Positions 17,500 through 26,181 of a DNA stretch of 64,000 nt are shown here, in pieces; position 1 is the first letter of the stretch, and each line of letters begins with the position of its first letter. This DNA is from Cupriavidus oxalaticus. Its GTDB lineage: Bacteria > Pseudomonadota > Gammaproteobacteria > Burkholderiales > Burkholderiaceae. The stretch is from assembly GCF_016894385.1 (NCBI RefSeq), contig NZ_CP069812.1:248001-312000 (forward strand), given 5' to 3'. The position numbers were made by a program, and so were the translations under genes. The notes beneath the pieces are model-generated. The model was given only the letters and a program-made list of their open reading frames with translations. It did no database searches and had not been told where the DNA came from.

Positions 17500-19044
17500 C
17501 TAGCCTGACGCCATCCGCAGCGCACGCCGGTACTGGATCGCCTCGGCCACGTGCGCGGCGCTCAGCACCGCCGCGTTGTCCAGATCGGCGATCGTGCGCG
17601 CCACCTTCAGCACGCGGAAGTACGCGCGTGCCGACCACGACAGCCGCGCCATCGCCCCGCGCAGCAGCGCCTGTGCCTGCGATTCCAGCTGGCAGTGCTG
17701 CTCGATCTCGCGCCCGCCCAGCTCGCTGTTGGGCTTGCCCTGCCGCGCCAGTTGCAGCATGCGCGCTGCCAGCGCGCGCTCGCGCACCGCGGCGCTGGGT
17801 TCGCCGGGCGGGCCGTCGAGCATCTCGCCCTGGTCCTGGGCGGGCACTTCCACCTGCAGATCGATCCGGTCGAGCATCGGCCCGGAAATGCGCGACTGGT
17901 AGCGCCGCACCTGGTCGGGCGTGCAGCGGCAGGGGCGGTCGGGATGGCCCAGGTAGCCGCACGGGCACGGGTTCATCGCCGCCACGAACTGGAAGCTGGC
18001 AGGGAAATCGGCATGTCCGTTGGCGCGCGCGATGGTGATGCGGCCGGACTCCAGCGGCTCTCGCAGGACTTCCAGGACCCGGCGGTCGAATTCCGGCAGT
18101 TCATCGAGGAACAGCACACCGTGGTGTGCCAGCGAGATCTCGCCGGGGCGCGGGTTGCCGCCGCCGCCGACCATGGCCGGGCCGGACGCCGTATGGTGCG
18201 GCGCGCGGCATGGGCGCTGGCCCCACAGCGCGGTACGGAAGCCGCCCGGCGTCAGGCTCATGACCGCGGCGGATTCCAGTGCCTCCTGCAGCGACATCGG
18301 CGGCAGCAGGCCCGGCAGGCGCTGCGCCAGCATCGACTTGCCAGTGCCTGGCGGACCGACCAGCAAGGCCGAGTGCTGGCCGGCGGCGGCCACTTCCATG
18401 GCCCGGCGCGCCTGCGCCTGGCCGCGCACGTCGCGCATGTCGGGGCCACTGGCGACCGACCTGGGCAGCGCGGCCGGGGCGGCGCGCGGCAGGCGGGCGT
18501 CCGGCCGGCCACCGAGGTGCTCGCACACCTCGCGCAGCGTGGCGGCGGCGTGGACCGCCAGGTCTTCGATCAATGCCGCTTCGGGCCCGTTGCCGCTGGC
18601 CACCAGGAAAGCGCATGGGGTGGCGCCGGCAGCGTGGCGCGCGGCGTTGTCCTGCGCCAGGCCCATCGCCATGGCCAGCGCGCCGCGCACCGGCCGCAGC
18701 TCGCCGGACAGCGACAGCTCGGCGGCGAATTCATGATGGTCGAGCGCATCGGCGGGGATCTGGCCGCTGGCGGCCAGGATGCCGAGCGCGATCGCCAGGT
18801 CGAAGCGGCCGGATTCCTTGGGCAGGTCGGCTGGCGCCAGGTTGACGGTAATGCGGCGGTTGGGGAACTCGTAGCCGCTGTTGAGGATGGCGGCGCGCAC
18901 GCGCTCGCGGCTCTCGCGTACGCCGGTGTCGGCCAGGCCGACGATGGTGAATACCGGCAGGCCGTTGGCCAGGTGGGTTTCGACACGCACCGGCGGCGCC
19001 GCGATGCCGGTCAGTGCCCGGCTGCCCAGGACGGCGAGGCTCAT
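17500..19044 (-). CDS. comM: YifB/ComM-family AAA+ (Mg-chelatase-like) ATPase
   Basis: A 514-aa protein with an N-terminal Lon-protease-like fold (to about 170), then an AAA+ Mg-chelatase domain with Walker A GPPGTGKS (230-237), Walker B VLFLDELPEFD, and a C-terminal Mg_chelatase_C domain ending in RRALRMA. In naturally competent species ComM is a branch-migration helicase for incoming DNA; whether this organism is competent cannot be seen, though comF is also present. It converges with zwf, ten bases apart. Confidence 0.93.
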   Translation of the reverse strand: MSLAVLGSRALTGIAAPPVRVETHLANGLPVFTIVGLADTGVRESRERVRAAILNSGYEFPNRRITVNLAPADLPKESGRFDLAIALGILAASGQIPADALDHHEFAAELSLSGELRPVRGALAMAMGLAQDNAARHAAGATPCAFLVASGNGPEAALIEDLAVHAAATLREVCEHLGGRPDARLPRAAPAALPRSVASGPDMRDVRGQAQARRAMEVAAAGQHSALLVGPPGTGKSMLAQRLPGLLPPMSLQEALESAAVMSLTPGGFRTALWGQRPCRAPHHTASGPAMVGGGGNPRPGEISLAHHGVLFLDELPEFDRRVLEVLREPLESGRITIARANGHADFPASFQFVAAMNPCPCGYLGHPDRPCRCTPDQVRRYQSRISGPMLDRIDLQVEVPAQDQGEMLDGPPGEPSAAVRERALAARMLQLARQGKPNSELGGREIEQHCQLESQAQALLRGAMARLSWSARAYFRVLKVARTIADLDNAAVLSAAHVAEAIQYRRALRMASG

Positions 19045-19087
19045 GCCAGGCCTCCCACGAGATCGGATTGTCGCCGATTTGTTAACG

Positions 19088-19114
19088 AAAAAGGCCGCCA
19101 GGATTGGCGGCCTT
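19088..19114 (-). terminator. Intrinsic terminator after ubiK
   Basis: On the minus strand AAGGCCGCC-loop-GGCGGCCTTTTT gives a 9-bp stem and T5 run, between ubiK and comM. It lies 36 bp past the ubiK stop. Confidence 0.88.
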
Positions 19115-19150
19115 CAGACAGGCTGGCGCAGCGATGCCTGACCGGCGGCC

Positions 19151-19429
19151 TCATGCGCCTCCGGTCGAGTCCACCGCGCCGGCGCCCGGCGGGATCCCGG
19201 CGCGGCGCTCCAGCTCGGCCACGCGGGCTTCCAGCTCCTCGAGCCGGACGCGGGTACGGGCCAGCACCTGCGACTGGACGTCGAATTCCTCGCGGGTGAC
19301 CAGGTCGAGCCGGGCGAAGCCCTGCGTCATCATGCTGCGCACGTTCTTCTCGATGTCCCTTGCCGGCGAATTGCGCAGCGCCTCGCTGACCTTGTTCTGC
19401 AGGTCGTTGAAGAGATCGGTCGGTTTCAT
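19151..19429 (-). CDS. ubiK: Ubiquinone biosynthesis accessory factor UbiK (BMFP/YqiC)
   Basis: A 92-aa coiled-coil protein with the membrane-fusogenic BMFP fold: amphipathic N-terminal helix (DLFNDLQNKVSEALRN), then FARLDLVTREEFDVQ and a heptad-rich C-terminus (RLEELEARVAELE). UbiK helps the aerobic ubiquinone-biosynthesis complex with UbiJ. AAGGAG precedes the ATG. An NtrC-like dyad lies 14 bp upstream of its start, but is more likely to serve the divergent glnK operon. Confidence 0.9.
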   Translation of the reverse strand: MKPTDLFNDLQNKVSEALRNSPARDIEKNVRSMMTQGFARLDLVTREEFDVQSQVLARTRVRLEELEARVAELERRAGIPPGAGAVDSTGGA

Positions 19430-19442
19430 GGTTTCTCCTTTG

Positions 19443-19459
19443 TGCACCCAACTGGTGCC
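19443..19459. promoter_or_regulatory. NtrC-like binding site between ubiK and the glnK operon
   Basis: TGCACC-CAACT-GGTGCC matches the NtrC consensus TGCACC-N5-GGTGCA except for the last base. It is about 285 bp upstream of the sigma-54 promoter at 19744, within the range at which NtrC enhancers act. Confidence 0.6.
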
Positions 19460-19669
19460 AATCCCGGTGGGCATCTGGCGTATAGCGCGCTTTCGCACAG
19501 GTTTTGGGCGCCCCCAATACGGGCGGCACCCTGTGGGCAGGGATGCGCGCAGCCACCGTCAGGACTCGATTATCGCCCGTGCAGCACGTGGACGAAAGCT
19601 TCGGCGTGTTCGCCTTTACACCTTTTAACGTGATTTGCCTTTGGTGCAAGGCAGATTCAAGCGGGAATC

Positions 19670-19702
19670 GGGTCACCGTGGGGTCACTGCGGGGTCACTG
19701 CA
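19670..19702. repeat. Three 11-bp direct repeats upstream of the sigma-54 promoter
   Basis: Units GGGTCACCGTG, GGGTCACTGCG and GGGTCACTGCA follow one another without gaps, each about one helical turn. They end 41 bp before the -24 element, where NtrC-class promoters often carry bending or activator sites. No known factor is recognised. Confidence 0.85.
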
Positions 19703-19743
19703 GCGGGCCGATGCCCTCCCTCCCGGGAAACTTTCCGAGTCCC

Positions 19744-19759
19744 TGGCACGGCAGTTGCA
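19744..19759 (+). promoter_or_regulatory. Sigma-54 promoter of the porin-glnK-amtB operon
   Basis: TGGCACGGCAGTTGCA matches TGGCACR-N4-TTGCW at every fixed position. The start is expected near 19771, giving a leader of about 62 nt. Nitrogen control through NtrC is inferred from glnK and amtB downstream. Confidence 0.88.
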
Positions 19760-19832
19760 GTAGTGCTGGCGCCTGCCTCACCGAATTCAAACAAACGAAA
19801 TCCGAGCCATCAAGGAAAAGGAGAAAAAATCC

Positions 19833-20618
19833 ATGAAGAAGTTGGCCCTTGCAGTCAGCGCGGTCGTCCTGTGCAGCGCCGCCGCCACCGCCGTCGCGCA
19901 GAGCACCGACGCAGCGGCCGCGTCCGCTGCCGAGCCGGCATCGCCGCATACCTTTTCGGCCAACGTGTCGCTGGTTTCTGACTACCGCTATCGCGGCATC
20001 AGCCAGACCAACCGGCGCCCGGCCATCCAGGGCGGCTTCGACTACGCGCACGAGAGCGGCTTCTACGTGGGCAACTGGAACTCGAGCATCAGCTGGCTCG
20101 AGGACGCCAACCCGGCAGTGTCGGCGCCGGTCGAGATGGACTTCTATGGCGGCTTCAAGAACACCTTCCAGGCCGCCGGCACCGAGTTCAGCTACGACCT
20201 GGGCGTGCTCGAGTACTACTACCCGGGCGGCTACAACAACCCGCGCCCGTACACCACCGAGCTGTACGCCGGCGTTGGCTGGGGCCCCGTGTTCCTGAAG
20301 TACTCGCATTCGGTCACCAACCTGTTCGGCTGGGCCGACAGCAAGAACAGCTACTACGTCGACCTCACGGCCAACGTGCCGCTGAACTTCTGGGACCTGA
20401 CGCTGAACGCACACGTCGGCTACCAGGGCGTCAAGCACAACAGCGACGCGTCCTACACCGACTGGAAGATCGGCCTGACCAAGGACCTGGGCCAAGGCTT
20501 CGCGCTGGCGGTGGCCTACGTCGACACCAATGCCAAGGAAGTGGCGTACACCAGCGCCAACCGCGGCCGCTACCTCGGCAAGGCGACGGCCTGGGCCTCG
20601 ATCACGAAGACTTTCTAA
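19833..20618 (+). CDS. TorF-family putative outer-membrane porin
   Basis: A 261-aa exported protein with a signal peptide cut near AVAQS (residue 22), an Ala-rich linker, and alternating aromatic beta strands starting at FSANVSLVSDYRYRGISQT, the signature of the TorF/TIGR02001 family, and ending in a C-terminal Phe (SITKTF) typical of outer-membrane barrels. It is the first gene after the nitrogen-type promoter, 53 bp before glnK. That suggests it helps nitrogen solutes cross the outer membrane; the solute is unknown. Confidence 0.85.
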   Translation: MKKLALAVSAVVLCSAAATAVAQSTDAAAASAAEPASPHTFSANVSLVSDYRYRGISQTNRRPAIQGGFDYAHESGFYVGNWNSSISWLEDANPAVSAPVEMDFYGGFKNTFQAAGTEFSYDLGVLEYYYPGGYNNPRPYTTELYAGVGWGPVFLKYSHSVTNLFGWADSKNSYYVDLTANVPLNFWDLTLNAHVGYQGVKHNSDASYTDWKIGLTKDLGQGFALAVAYVDTNAKEVAYTSANRGRYLGKATAWASITKTF

Positions 20619-20644
20619 TCACCGCTGCAGGCCGGGCAGGCTGA

Positions 20645-21010
<366 letters not shown>

Positions 21011-21049
21011 CCCAAGACAGCATAGAGACAAAGTACAGAGGGTAATCAC

Positions 21050-22588
21050 ATGAAAACCTGGATCAAGCGATTCCTGACGGCGGGCGCGATGGCGCTGGCC
21101 ATCGGCACGGCTGGCGTGGGCATGTCCGCGCCAGCCGCCGCACAGGACAAGCCGGCGGCCGAGGCATCGGCCCCGGCCGCCTCCGCCGCCCCTGCTGCCA
21201 CGGCACCGGCTGCGGCAGCGCCCGCCGCTGCTGCCCCGGCCGCAGCACCCGCGGAAGCCGCCGCACCGGCAGCACCGGTGCCCAACAAGGGCGACACCGC
21301 CTGGCTGCTGGTGGCCACTGCCTTCGTCATCCTGATGACGCTGCCCGGCCTGGCGCTGTTCTACGGTGGCCTGGTGCGGTCCAAGAACATGCTGTCGGTG
21401 CTGATGCAGTGCCTGGTGATCTTCTCGCTGGTGGCGCTGCTGTGGGCGATCTACGGCTACAGCTTTGCCTTCACCGAGGGCAATGCCTTCTTCGGCGGCA
21501 CTGACCGGCTCTTCATGAAGGGGCTGACGGCCGAGTCCGTGGCTGCCACCTTCAGCAAGGGCGTAGTGGTGCCGGAACTGGGCTACTTTGCCTTCCAGTG
21601 TGCCTTCGCCTGCATCACCTGCAGCCTGATCATCGGCGCCTTCGCCGAGCGCGCCAAGTTCTCGGCCGTGCTGGTGTTCGTGGTGCTGTGGTTCACCTTC
21701 GCCTATATCCCGATGGCCCACATGGTCTGGTTCTGGCCGGGTCCCGATGCCTACACCGACGCCGCCGCGGGCGCCGCCGCGACCGCCACCGCGGGCTGGC
21801 TGTTCCAGAAGGGCGCGCTCGACTACGCGGGCGGCACCGTGGTGCACATCAACGCCGCCGTGGCGGGCCTGGTGGGTGCCTACATGTTCGGCAAGCGCAT
21901 CGGCTTCGGCCGCGAGGCAATCCGTCCGCACAGCCTGACCTTCACCATGGTGGGCGCCACGCTGCTGTGGTTCGGCTGGTTCGGCTTCAACGCCGGCTCG
22001 GGCCTGGAAGCCAACGGCGGTGCCGCGCTGGCCTTCGTCAACACGCTGCTGGCCACCTGTGCCGCGGTGCTGGCGTGGACCTTCGGCGAGTGGATCGGCA
22101 AGGGCAAGCCGTCGATGCTGGGCGGTGCCTCGGGCGCGGTGGCCGGCCTGGTGGCAATCACCCCGGCAGCCGGTTTCGTCGGCCCGATGGGCTCGATCGT
22201 GATGGGCCTGGTGGCTGGCCTGCTGTGCCTGTGGGGCGTGACCGGCCTGAAGCGCATGCTGGGCATGGACGACTCGCTGGACGTGTTTGGCGTGCACGGC
22301 GTGGGCGGCATCGTGGGCGCGCTGCTGACTGGCGTGTTCGCGGCGCCCAGCCTGGGCGGCACCGGCATCTACGACTACGTGGCCAACAAGGTGGCGGACG
22401 ACTATTCGATCGCCGGCCAGCTGTGGGTCCAGTTCGAGGGCGTGCTGACCACGGTGGTGTGGTCGGGCATCGTGTCCTTCGTGGCCTACAAGCTGGTGGA
22501 CATGCTGATCGGCCTGCGGGTGCCGGAAGATGAAGAGCGCGAGGGCCTGGATATCACCTCGCACGGCGAGACCGCATATGAAGCCTGA
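21050..22588 (+). CDS. amtB: Ammonium transporter AmtB
   Basis: A 512-aa inner-membrane channel. After a signal peptide (cleavage near AAAQDK) there is an Ala/Pro-rich linker of about 50 residues, then eleven membrane segments. Family motifs: DTAWLLVATAFVILMT, FYGGLVRSKN, FAFQCAFACIT, the pore-region GGTVVHINAAVAGL with His, and GVHGVGGIVGAL with the second pore His. It conducts NH4+/NH3 inward and is gated by GlnK. Confidence 0.95.
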   Translation: MKTWIKRFLTAGAMALAIGTAGVGMSAPAAAQDKPAAEASAPAASAAPAATAPAAAAPAAAAPAAAPAEAAAPAAPVPNKGDTAWLLVATAFVILMTLPGLALFYGGLVRSKNMLSVLMQCLVIFSLVALLWAIYGYSFAFTEGNAFFGGTDRLFMKGLTAESVAATFSKGVVVPELGYFAFQCAFACITCSLIIGAFAERAKFSAVLVFVVLWFTFAYIPMAHMVWFWPGPDAYTDAAAGAAATATAGWLFQKGALDYAGGTVVHINAAVAGLVGAYMFGKRIGFGREAIRPHSLTFTMVGATLLWFGWFGFNAGSGLEANGGAALAFVNTLLATCAAVLAWTFGEWIGKGKPSMLGGASGAVAGLVAITPAAGFVGPMGSIVMGLVAGLLCLWGVTGLKRMLGMDDSLDVFGVHGVGGIVGALLTGVFAAPSLGGTGIYDYVANKVADDYSIAGQLWVQFEGVLTTVVWSGIVSFVAYKLVDMLIGLRVPEDEEREGLDITSHGETAYEA

Positions 22589-22641
22589 TCGCAAAGGTGT
22601 TGTGCTGGAGAGCTGATTGGGAATCGTCTCTCAGGAGTTTC

Positions 22642-22666
22642 GCCCGGCCGCGCGCCGGGCTTTTTT
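22642..22666 (+). terminator. Intrinsic terminator of the glnK-amtB operon
   Basis: GCCCGG-CCGCGCG-CCGGGC is followed by six T residues, 53 bp after the amtB stop. Confidence 0.85.
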
Positions 22667-22895
22667 CGTCACGGACCGCGCGGCGGCCGACCGGGAGAAA
22701 ACTCGCAAAAGACGCCAGCTCAATGCCGGCGCGGGCTGGCGGCCGATCTCCCCGGCACGCGCGCGGGTTTTTCGCAAAGTGCTTAACTCCGATCTTAAAA
22801 AGCTTCAATTGTCTTTAATGTGCGGGGCACATACATTGCCAGTGAGGCAGTTTCCTCCACCTGCAGAAACGCTCCCCGTATCTGTCAGGCCATTT

Positions 22896-22925
22896 AAAAG
22901 CGCGGTGTTTGCCGCGCTTTTTTTT
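22896..22925 (+). terminator. Strong orphan intrinsic terminator upstream of gshA
   Basis: AAAAGCGCGG-TGTTTG-CCGCGCTTTT followed by more T residues is a 10-bp stem with an 8+ T run. It lies 230 bp after the amtB terminator and 155 bp before gshA, with no ORF in front. It may end a small RNA or act as an attenuator in the gshA leader. The remaining gap 22667-23079 holds no other gene I can support. Confidence 0.85.
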
Positions 22926-23079
22926 GCCCGCGGCACCGGCCCTTTATTTCCCGCGCGGCGTCCCCATATCGTTATCCCTCATGCCAAGGCCTGCATATCC
23001 TTATCAGGAGTGTGCCAGCGCCTGTTTGGCCGTTCCTCTACAATCGGGGCGAACGATAAAGACGATCTATAGGATGGAT

Positions 23080-24375
23080 ATGGTCCCGCATCTCATCACC
23101 GCGCTGAACGGTCCTCTGCTCGAACTGGAGAAGAAGATCCTGGACGCCACCCCGTCGATCGAGCGCTGGTTCAGGCTGGAGTGGCAGGAGCATACGCCTC
23201 CGTTCTATTGTTCGGTGGACCTGCGCAATGCCGGCTTCAAGCTGGCGCCGGTCGACACCAACCTGTTCCCCGGCGGCTTCAACAACCTGGCCCCGGAGAT
23301 GCTGCCGCTGGCCGTGCAGGCGGCGATGGCGGCGATCGAGAAGATCTGCCCGGATGCCAAGAACCTGCTGCTGATTCCCGAACGTCACACGCGCAACATG
23401 TTCTACCTGCAGAACGTGGCGCGGCTGTCGCTGATCATGCGCCAGGCGGGGCTGAACGTGCGCCTGGGCTCGCTGTCCGAGGAAATCACCGAGCCGACCC
23501 CGATCGAATTGCCCGACGGCCAGACGCTGGTGGTAGAGCCGCTGGCGCGGCTGGGCACCAAGGGCCGCCGGCTGGGGCTGAAGGACTTCGATCCCTGTTC
23601 GATCCTGCTGAACAACGACCTGTCGGCCGGGATCCCGCCGATCCTTGAGAACATCAACGAACAGTACCTGCTGCCGCCGCTGCATGCGGGCTGGTCGACC
23701 CGCCGCAAGAGCAGCCACTTTGCCGCCTACGACGAGGTGGCCAAGAAGTTCGCCAAGCTGATCGATATCGACCAGTGGATGGTCAACCCGTACTTTGCCC
23801 GCACCACCGGCGTGAACTTCCATGAGCGCGTGGGTGAGGAAGCGCTGGCCGACGCGGTCGAGGGCGTGCTGAAGAAGATCGCCAAGAAGTACCGCGAGTA
23901 CGGCATCAAGGAAACGCCGTACGTGGTGGTCAAGGCCGATGCCGGCACCTATGGCATGGGCATCATGACCGTGCGCGACCCGTCCGAGGTCAAGGGCCTG
24001 AACCGGAAAGAGCGCAACAAGATGAGCGTCGTCAAGGAAGGCCTGGAGGTCAGCGACGTCATCATCCAGGAAGGCGTGCACACCTTCGAGAAGATCAACG
24101 AGGCGGTAGCCGAGCCGGTGGTCTACATGATCGACCGCTACGTGGTGGGCGGCTTCTACCGCGTGCATACCGGCCGCGGCAACGACGAGAACCTGAACGC
24201 ACCGGGCATGCATTTCGTGCCGCTGGCGTTCGCGCCAAACGGTATCCCCGACACCCACGCCAAGCCGGGTGCGGCGGTGCCGAACCGCTTCTACATGTAC
24301 GGCGTGGTGGCGCGGCTGGCGCTGCTGGCGGCGTCGATCGAACTCGAAAAGACTGACCCGAACCCGATCCTGTGA
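23080..24375 (+). CDS. gshA: Glutamate-cysteine ligase, proteobacterial type
   Basis: A 431-aa enzyme of the GshA family found in beta-proteobacteria (TIGR02049-like), making gamma-glutamylcysteine from Glu, Cys and ATP, the first step to glutathione. Blocks include RWFRLEWQEHTPPFYCSVD, TNLFPGGFNNL, VVVKADAGTYGMGIMTV (nucleotide/metal region) and YRVHTGRGNDENLNAPG. AGGA lies 5 bp before ATG 23080; ATG 23074 is two codons upstream. gshB follows after 23 bp. Confidence 0.92.
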   Translation: MVPHLITALNGPLLELEKKILDATPSIERWFRLEWQEHTPPFYCSVDLRNAGFKLAPVDTNLFPGGFNNLAPEMLPLAVQAAMAAIEKICPDAKNLLLIPERHTRNMFYLQNVARLSLIMRQAGLNVRLGSLSEEITEPTPIELPDGQTLVVEPLARLGTKGRRLGLKDFDPCSILLNNDLSAGIPPILENINEQYLLPPLHAGWSTRRKSSHFAAYDEVAKKFAKLIDIDQWMVNPYFARTTGVNFHERVGEEALADAVEGVLKKIAKKYREYGIKETPYVVVKADAGTYGMGIMTVRDPSEVKGLNRKERNKMSVVKEGLEVSDVIIQEGVHTFEKINEAVAEPVVYMIDRYVVGGFYRVHTGRGNDENLNAPGMHFVPLAFAPNGIPDTHAKPGAAVPNRFYMYGVVARLALLAASIELEKTDPNPIL

Positions 24376-24398
24376 CGAGCCCTGACGAGTCCTGACTG

Positions 24399-25352
24399 AT
24401 GCGCATCCTCTTCATCACCGATCCGCTGGAGACCTTCAAGACCTACAAGGACTCCACCTACGCCATGATGACCGAGGCCGCCGCGCGCGGCCACGAGTTG
24501 TACTGGTGCCTGCAGCCGCAGCTGTGCCTGTCGGGCAGCACCGTCGAGACGCTGGCCACGCGCCTGCACCTGACGGGTGACGACCATGCCTGGTACCGCG
24601 AAGGCAACAGTGCGCTGGAGCCGCTGTCGGCCTTCGACGCGGTGCTGATGCGCAAGGACCCGCCGTTCGACATGGAATACGTCACCAGCACCTGGCTGCT
24701 GGAGCTGGCCGAGCAGCAGGGTGCGCGCGTCTTCAACAAGCCGCGCGCGATCCGCGACCATTCCGAGAAGCTGGCGATCGCCCGGCACCCGGAATTCATC
24801 ACGCCGACGCTGGTCACGCGCGACCTGGCGCGCATCCGCGACTTCCATGCCGAGCACCGCGACATCATCGTCAAGCCGCTCGACGGCATGGGCGGCATGG
24901 GCGTGTTCCGGGTGGGCCCTGACGGCATGAACCTGGCCGCCATCGTCGAGACGCTGGGGCAGGACGGCGCCCGCACGCTGATGGTGCAGCGCTATATCCC
25001 GGCGATCAAGGACGGCGACAAGCGCATCCTGCTGATCGGCGGCGTGCCGGTGCCTTATTCGCTGGCGCGCGTGCCGATGGCCGGCGAGGTGCGCGGCAAC
25101 CTGGCCGCCGGCGGCAGCGGGCGCGCGCAGGAGCTGAGCCAGCGCGACCGCGAGATCGCCGAGTCGCTGGCGCCGGGGCTGTGGGAGCAGGGCCTGCTGC
25201 TGGTCGGCCTGGACGTGATCGGCGACTACCTGACGGAAGTCAATGTGACGAGTCCGACCTGTTTCCAGGAAATCACCCAGCAGACCGGGTTCCACGTCGC
25301 GGCGATGTTCATCGACGCGCTGGAACACGCCGTGGGGGCCGCGGGCGGCTGA
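24399..25352 (+). CDS. gshB: Glutathione synthetase
   Basis: ATP-grasp ligase of 317 aa joining Gly to gamma-glutamylcysteine. N-terminal MRILFITDPLETFKTYKDST and RKDPPFDMEY are family hallmarks; IVKPLDGMGGMGVFR is the glycine-rich ATP loop; RILLIGGVPVPYSLARVP and EVNVTSPTCFQEI supply Mg/ATP ligands. Second gene of the gshA-gshB unit. Confidence 0.95.
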   Translation: MRILFITDPLETFKTYKDSTYAMMTEAAARGHELYWCLQPQLCLSGSTVETLATRLHLTGDDHAWYREGNSALEPLSAFDAVLMRKDPPFDMEYVTSTWLLELAEQQGARVFNKPRAIRDHSEKLAIARHPEFITPTLVTRDLARIRDFHAEHRDIIVKPLDGMGGMGVFRVGPDGMNLAAIVETLGQDGARTLMVQRYIPAIKDGDKRILLIGGVPVPYSLARVPMAGEVRGNLAAGGSGRAQELSQRDREIAESLAPGLWEQGLLLVGLDVIGDYLTEVNVTSPTCFQEITQQTGFHVAAMFIDALEHAVGAAGG

Positions 25353-25429
25353 CCGGCAACCATCCCGGCGGCAGCGGGAGCGCGGGGGGGCGCCTGCTAC
25401 AATCTGGGCAATCCAACGGATTCACCAAC

Positions 25430-25885
25430 ATGGCAGGCATCCTGATCATCGCGCACACCCCGCTGGCTTCGGCCCTGCGCGATTGCGCCGCCCACGTCTA
25501 CTGCGGCCAGCCGCAGCGGCTGGAAGCCATCGACGTCCTTCCCGACGCGGACCCCGCCGCGGTGCTGGCCGAGGCCAGGCGCCGCCTGGCCGCTGTCTGC
25601 GAGGACAACGGCGCGCTGGTCCTGACCGATATCTTTGGCGCCACCCCTGCCAATATCGCCGCGCGCCTGGCCGAGCCGGGCCGCGTGCGCGTGCTGGCCG
25701 GCGTCAATCTCCCCATGCTCGTGCGCGCCATCTGCTACCGCACCGAGAAGCTCGACCAGCTCGTCAACAAGGCGCTGGCCGGCGGCTCGCAGGGCGTGCT
25801 GCAGGTCGGCACCACCACCGTACAGAACCAAACCGCCAACCATCCCGACAAATATGCTGCAGAGGGACACCACCATCATCAATAA
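25430..25885 (+). CDS. PTS EIIA component, mannose/fructose (EIIA-Man) family
   Basis: A 151-aa EIIA-Man-type protein with the phospho-acceptor His9 (ILIIAHTPLA) and the DIFGATPANIAARL block. A TACAAT -10-like box lies at 25398-25403. The C-terminus ends in GHHHHQ, and its last 32 bases overlap ptsH in another frame. No EIIB/EIIC genes are present, so EIIA-HPr-EI most likely forms a regulatory phosphorelay rather than a sugar importer, as known for many beta-proteobacteria. Confidence 0.9.
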   Translation: MAGILIIAHTPLASALRDCAAHVYCGQPQRLEAIDVLPDADPAAVLAEARRRLAAVCEDNGALVLTDIFGATPANIAARLAEPGRVRVLAGVNLPMLVRAICYRTEKLDQLVNKALAGGSQGVLQVGTTTVQNQTANHPDKYAAEGHHHHQ

Positions 25886-26123
25886 GCTCGGACTGCATGC
25901 ACGCGCGTCCGCCAAGCTGACCCAGCTCGCAGGCAGCTTCGTCAGCCAGGTCAAGATGTCCCGCAACGGGCGCCAGGTCGATGCCAAGAGCATCATGGGC
26001 GTGATGATGCTGGCGGCCGGCATCGGCTCCACGGTGACCCTCGAGACCGACGGGCCCGACGAGCAGGAGGCCATGGACGCGTTGCTGGCGCTGATCGCCA
26101 ACCGTTTTGGTGAGGGAGAGTGA
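25854..26123 (+). CDS. ptsH: Phosphocarrier protein HPr
   Basis: An 89-aa phosphocarrier. His15 (KLGLHARAS) takes phosphate from EI; Ser46 in the SIMGVMMLAA motif is the HPr-kinase site. The ATG at 25854 lies inside the EIIA gene (32-base overlap), implying translational coupling. Product length and register match HPr. ptsI follows after 58 bp. Confidence 0.95.
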   Translation: MLQRDTTIINKLGLHARASAKLTQLAGSFVSQVKMSRNGRQVDAKSIMGVMMLAAGIGSTVTLETDGPDEQEAMDALLALIANRFGEGE

Positions 26124-26181
26124 GGCTGGCGGCGCCGGTCCCGCAACTTCGAATTCTTAAACGTTCCTGACGGAGCGGTAC

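Noticed and set aside
14706..17525. A 939-codon open frame on the minus strand across nagA and zwf
   Set aside because: It is antisense to two well-supported genes and has His/Arg-rich composition typical of the mirror frame in high-GC DNA.
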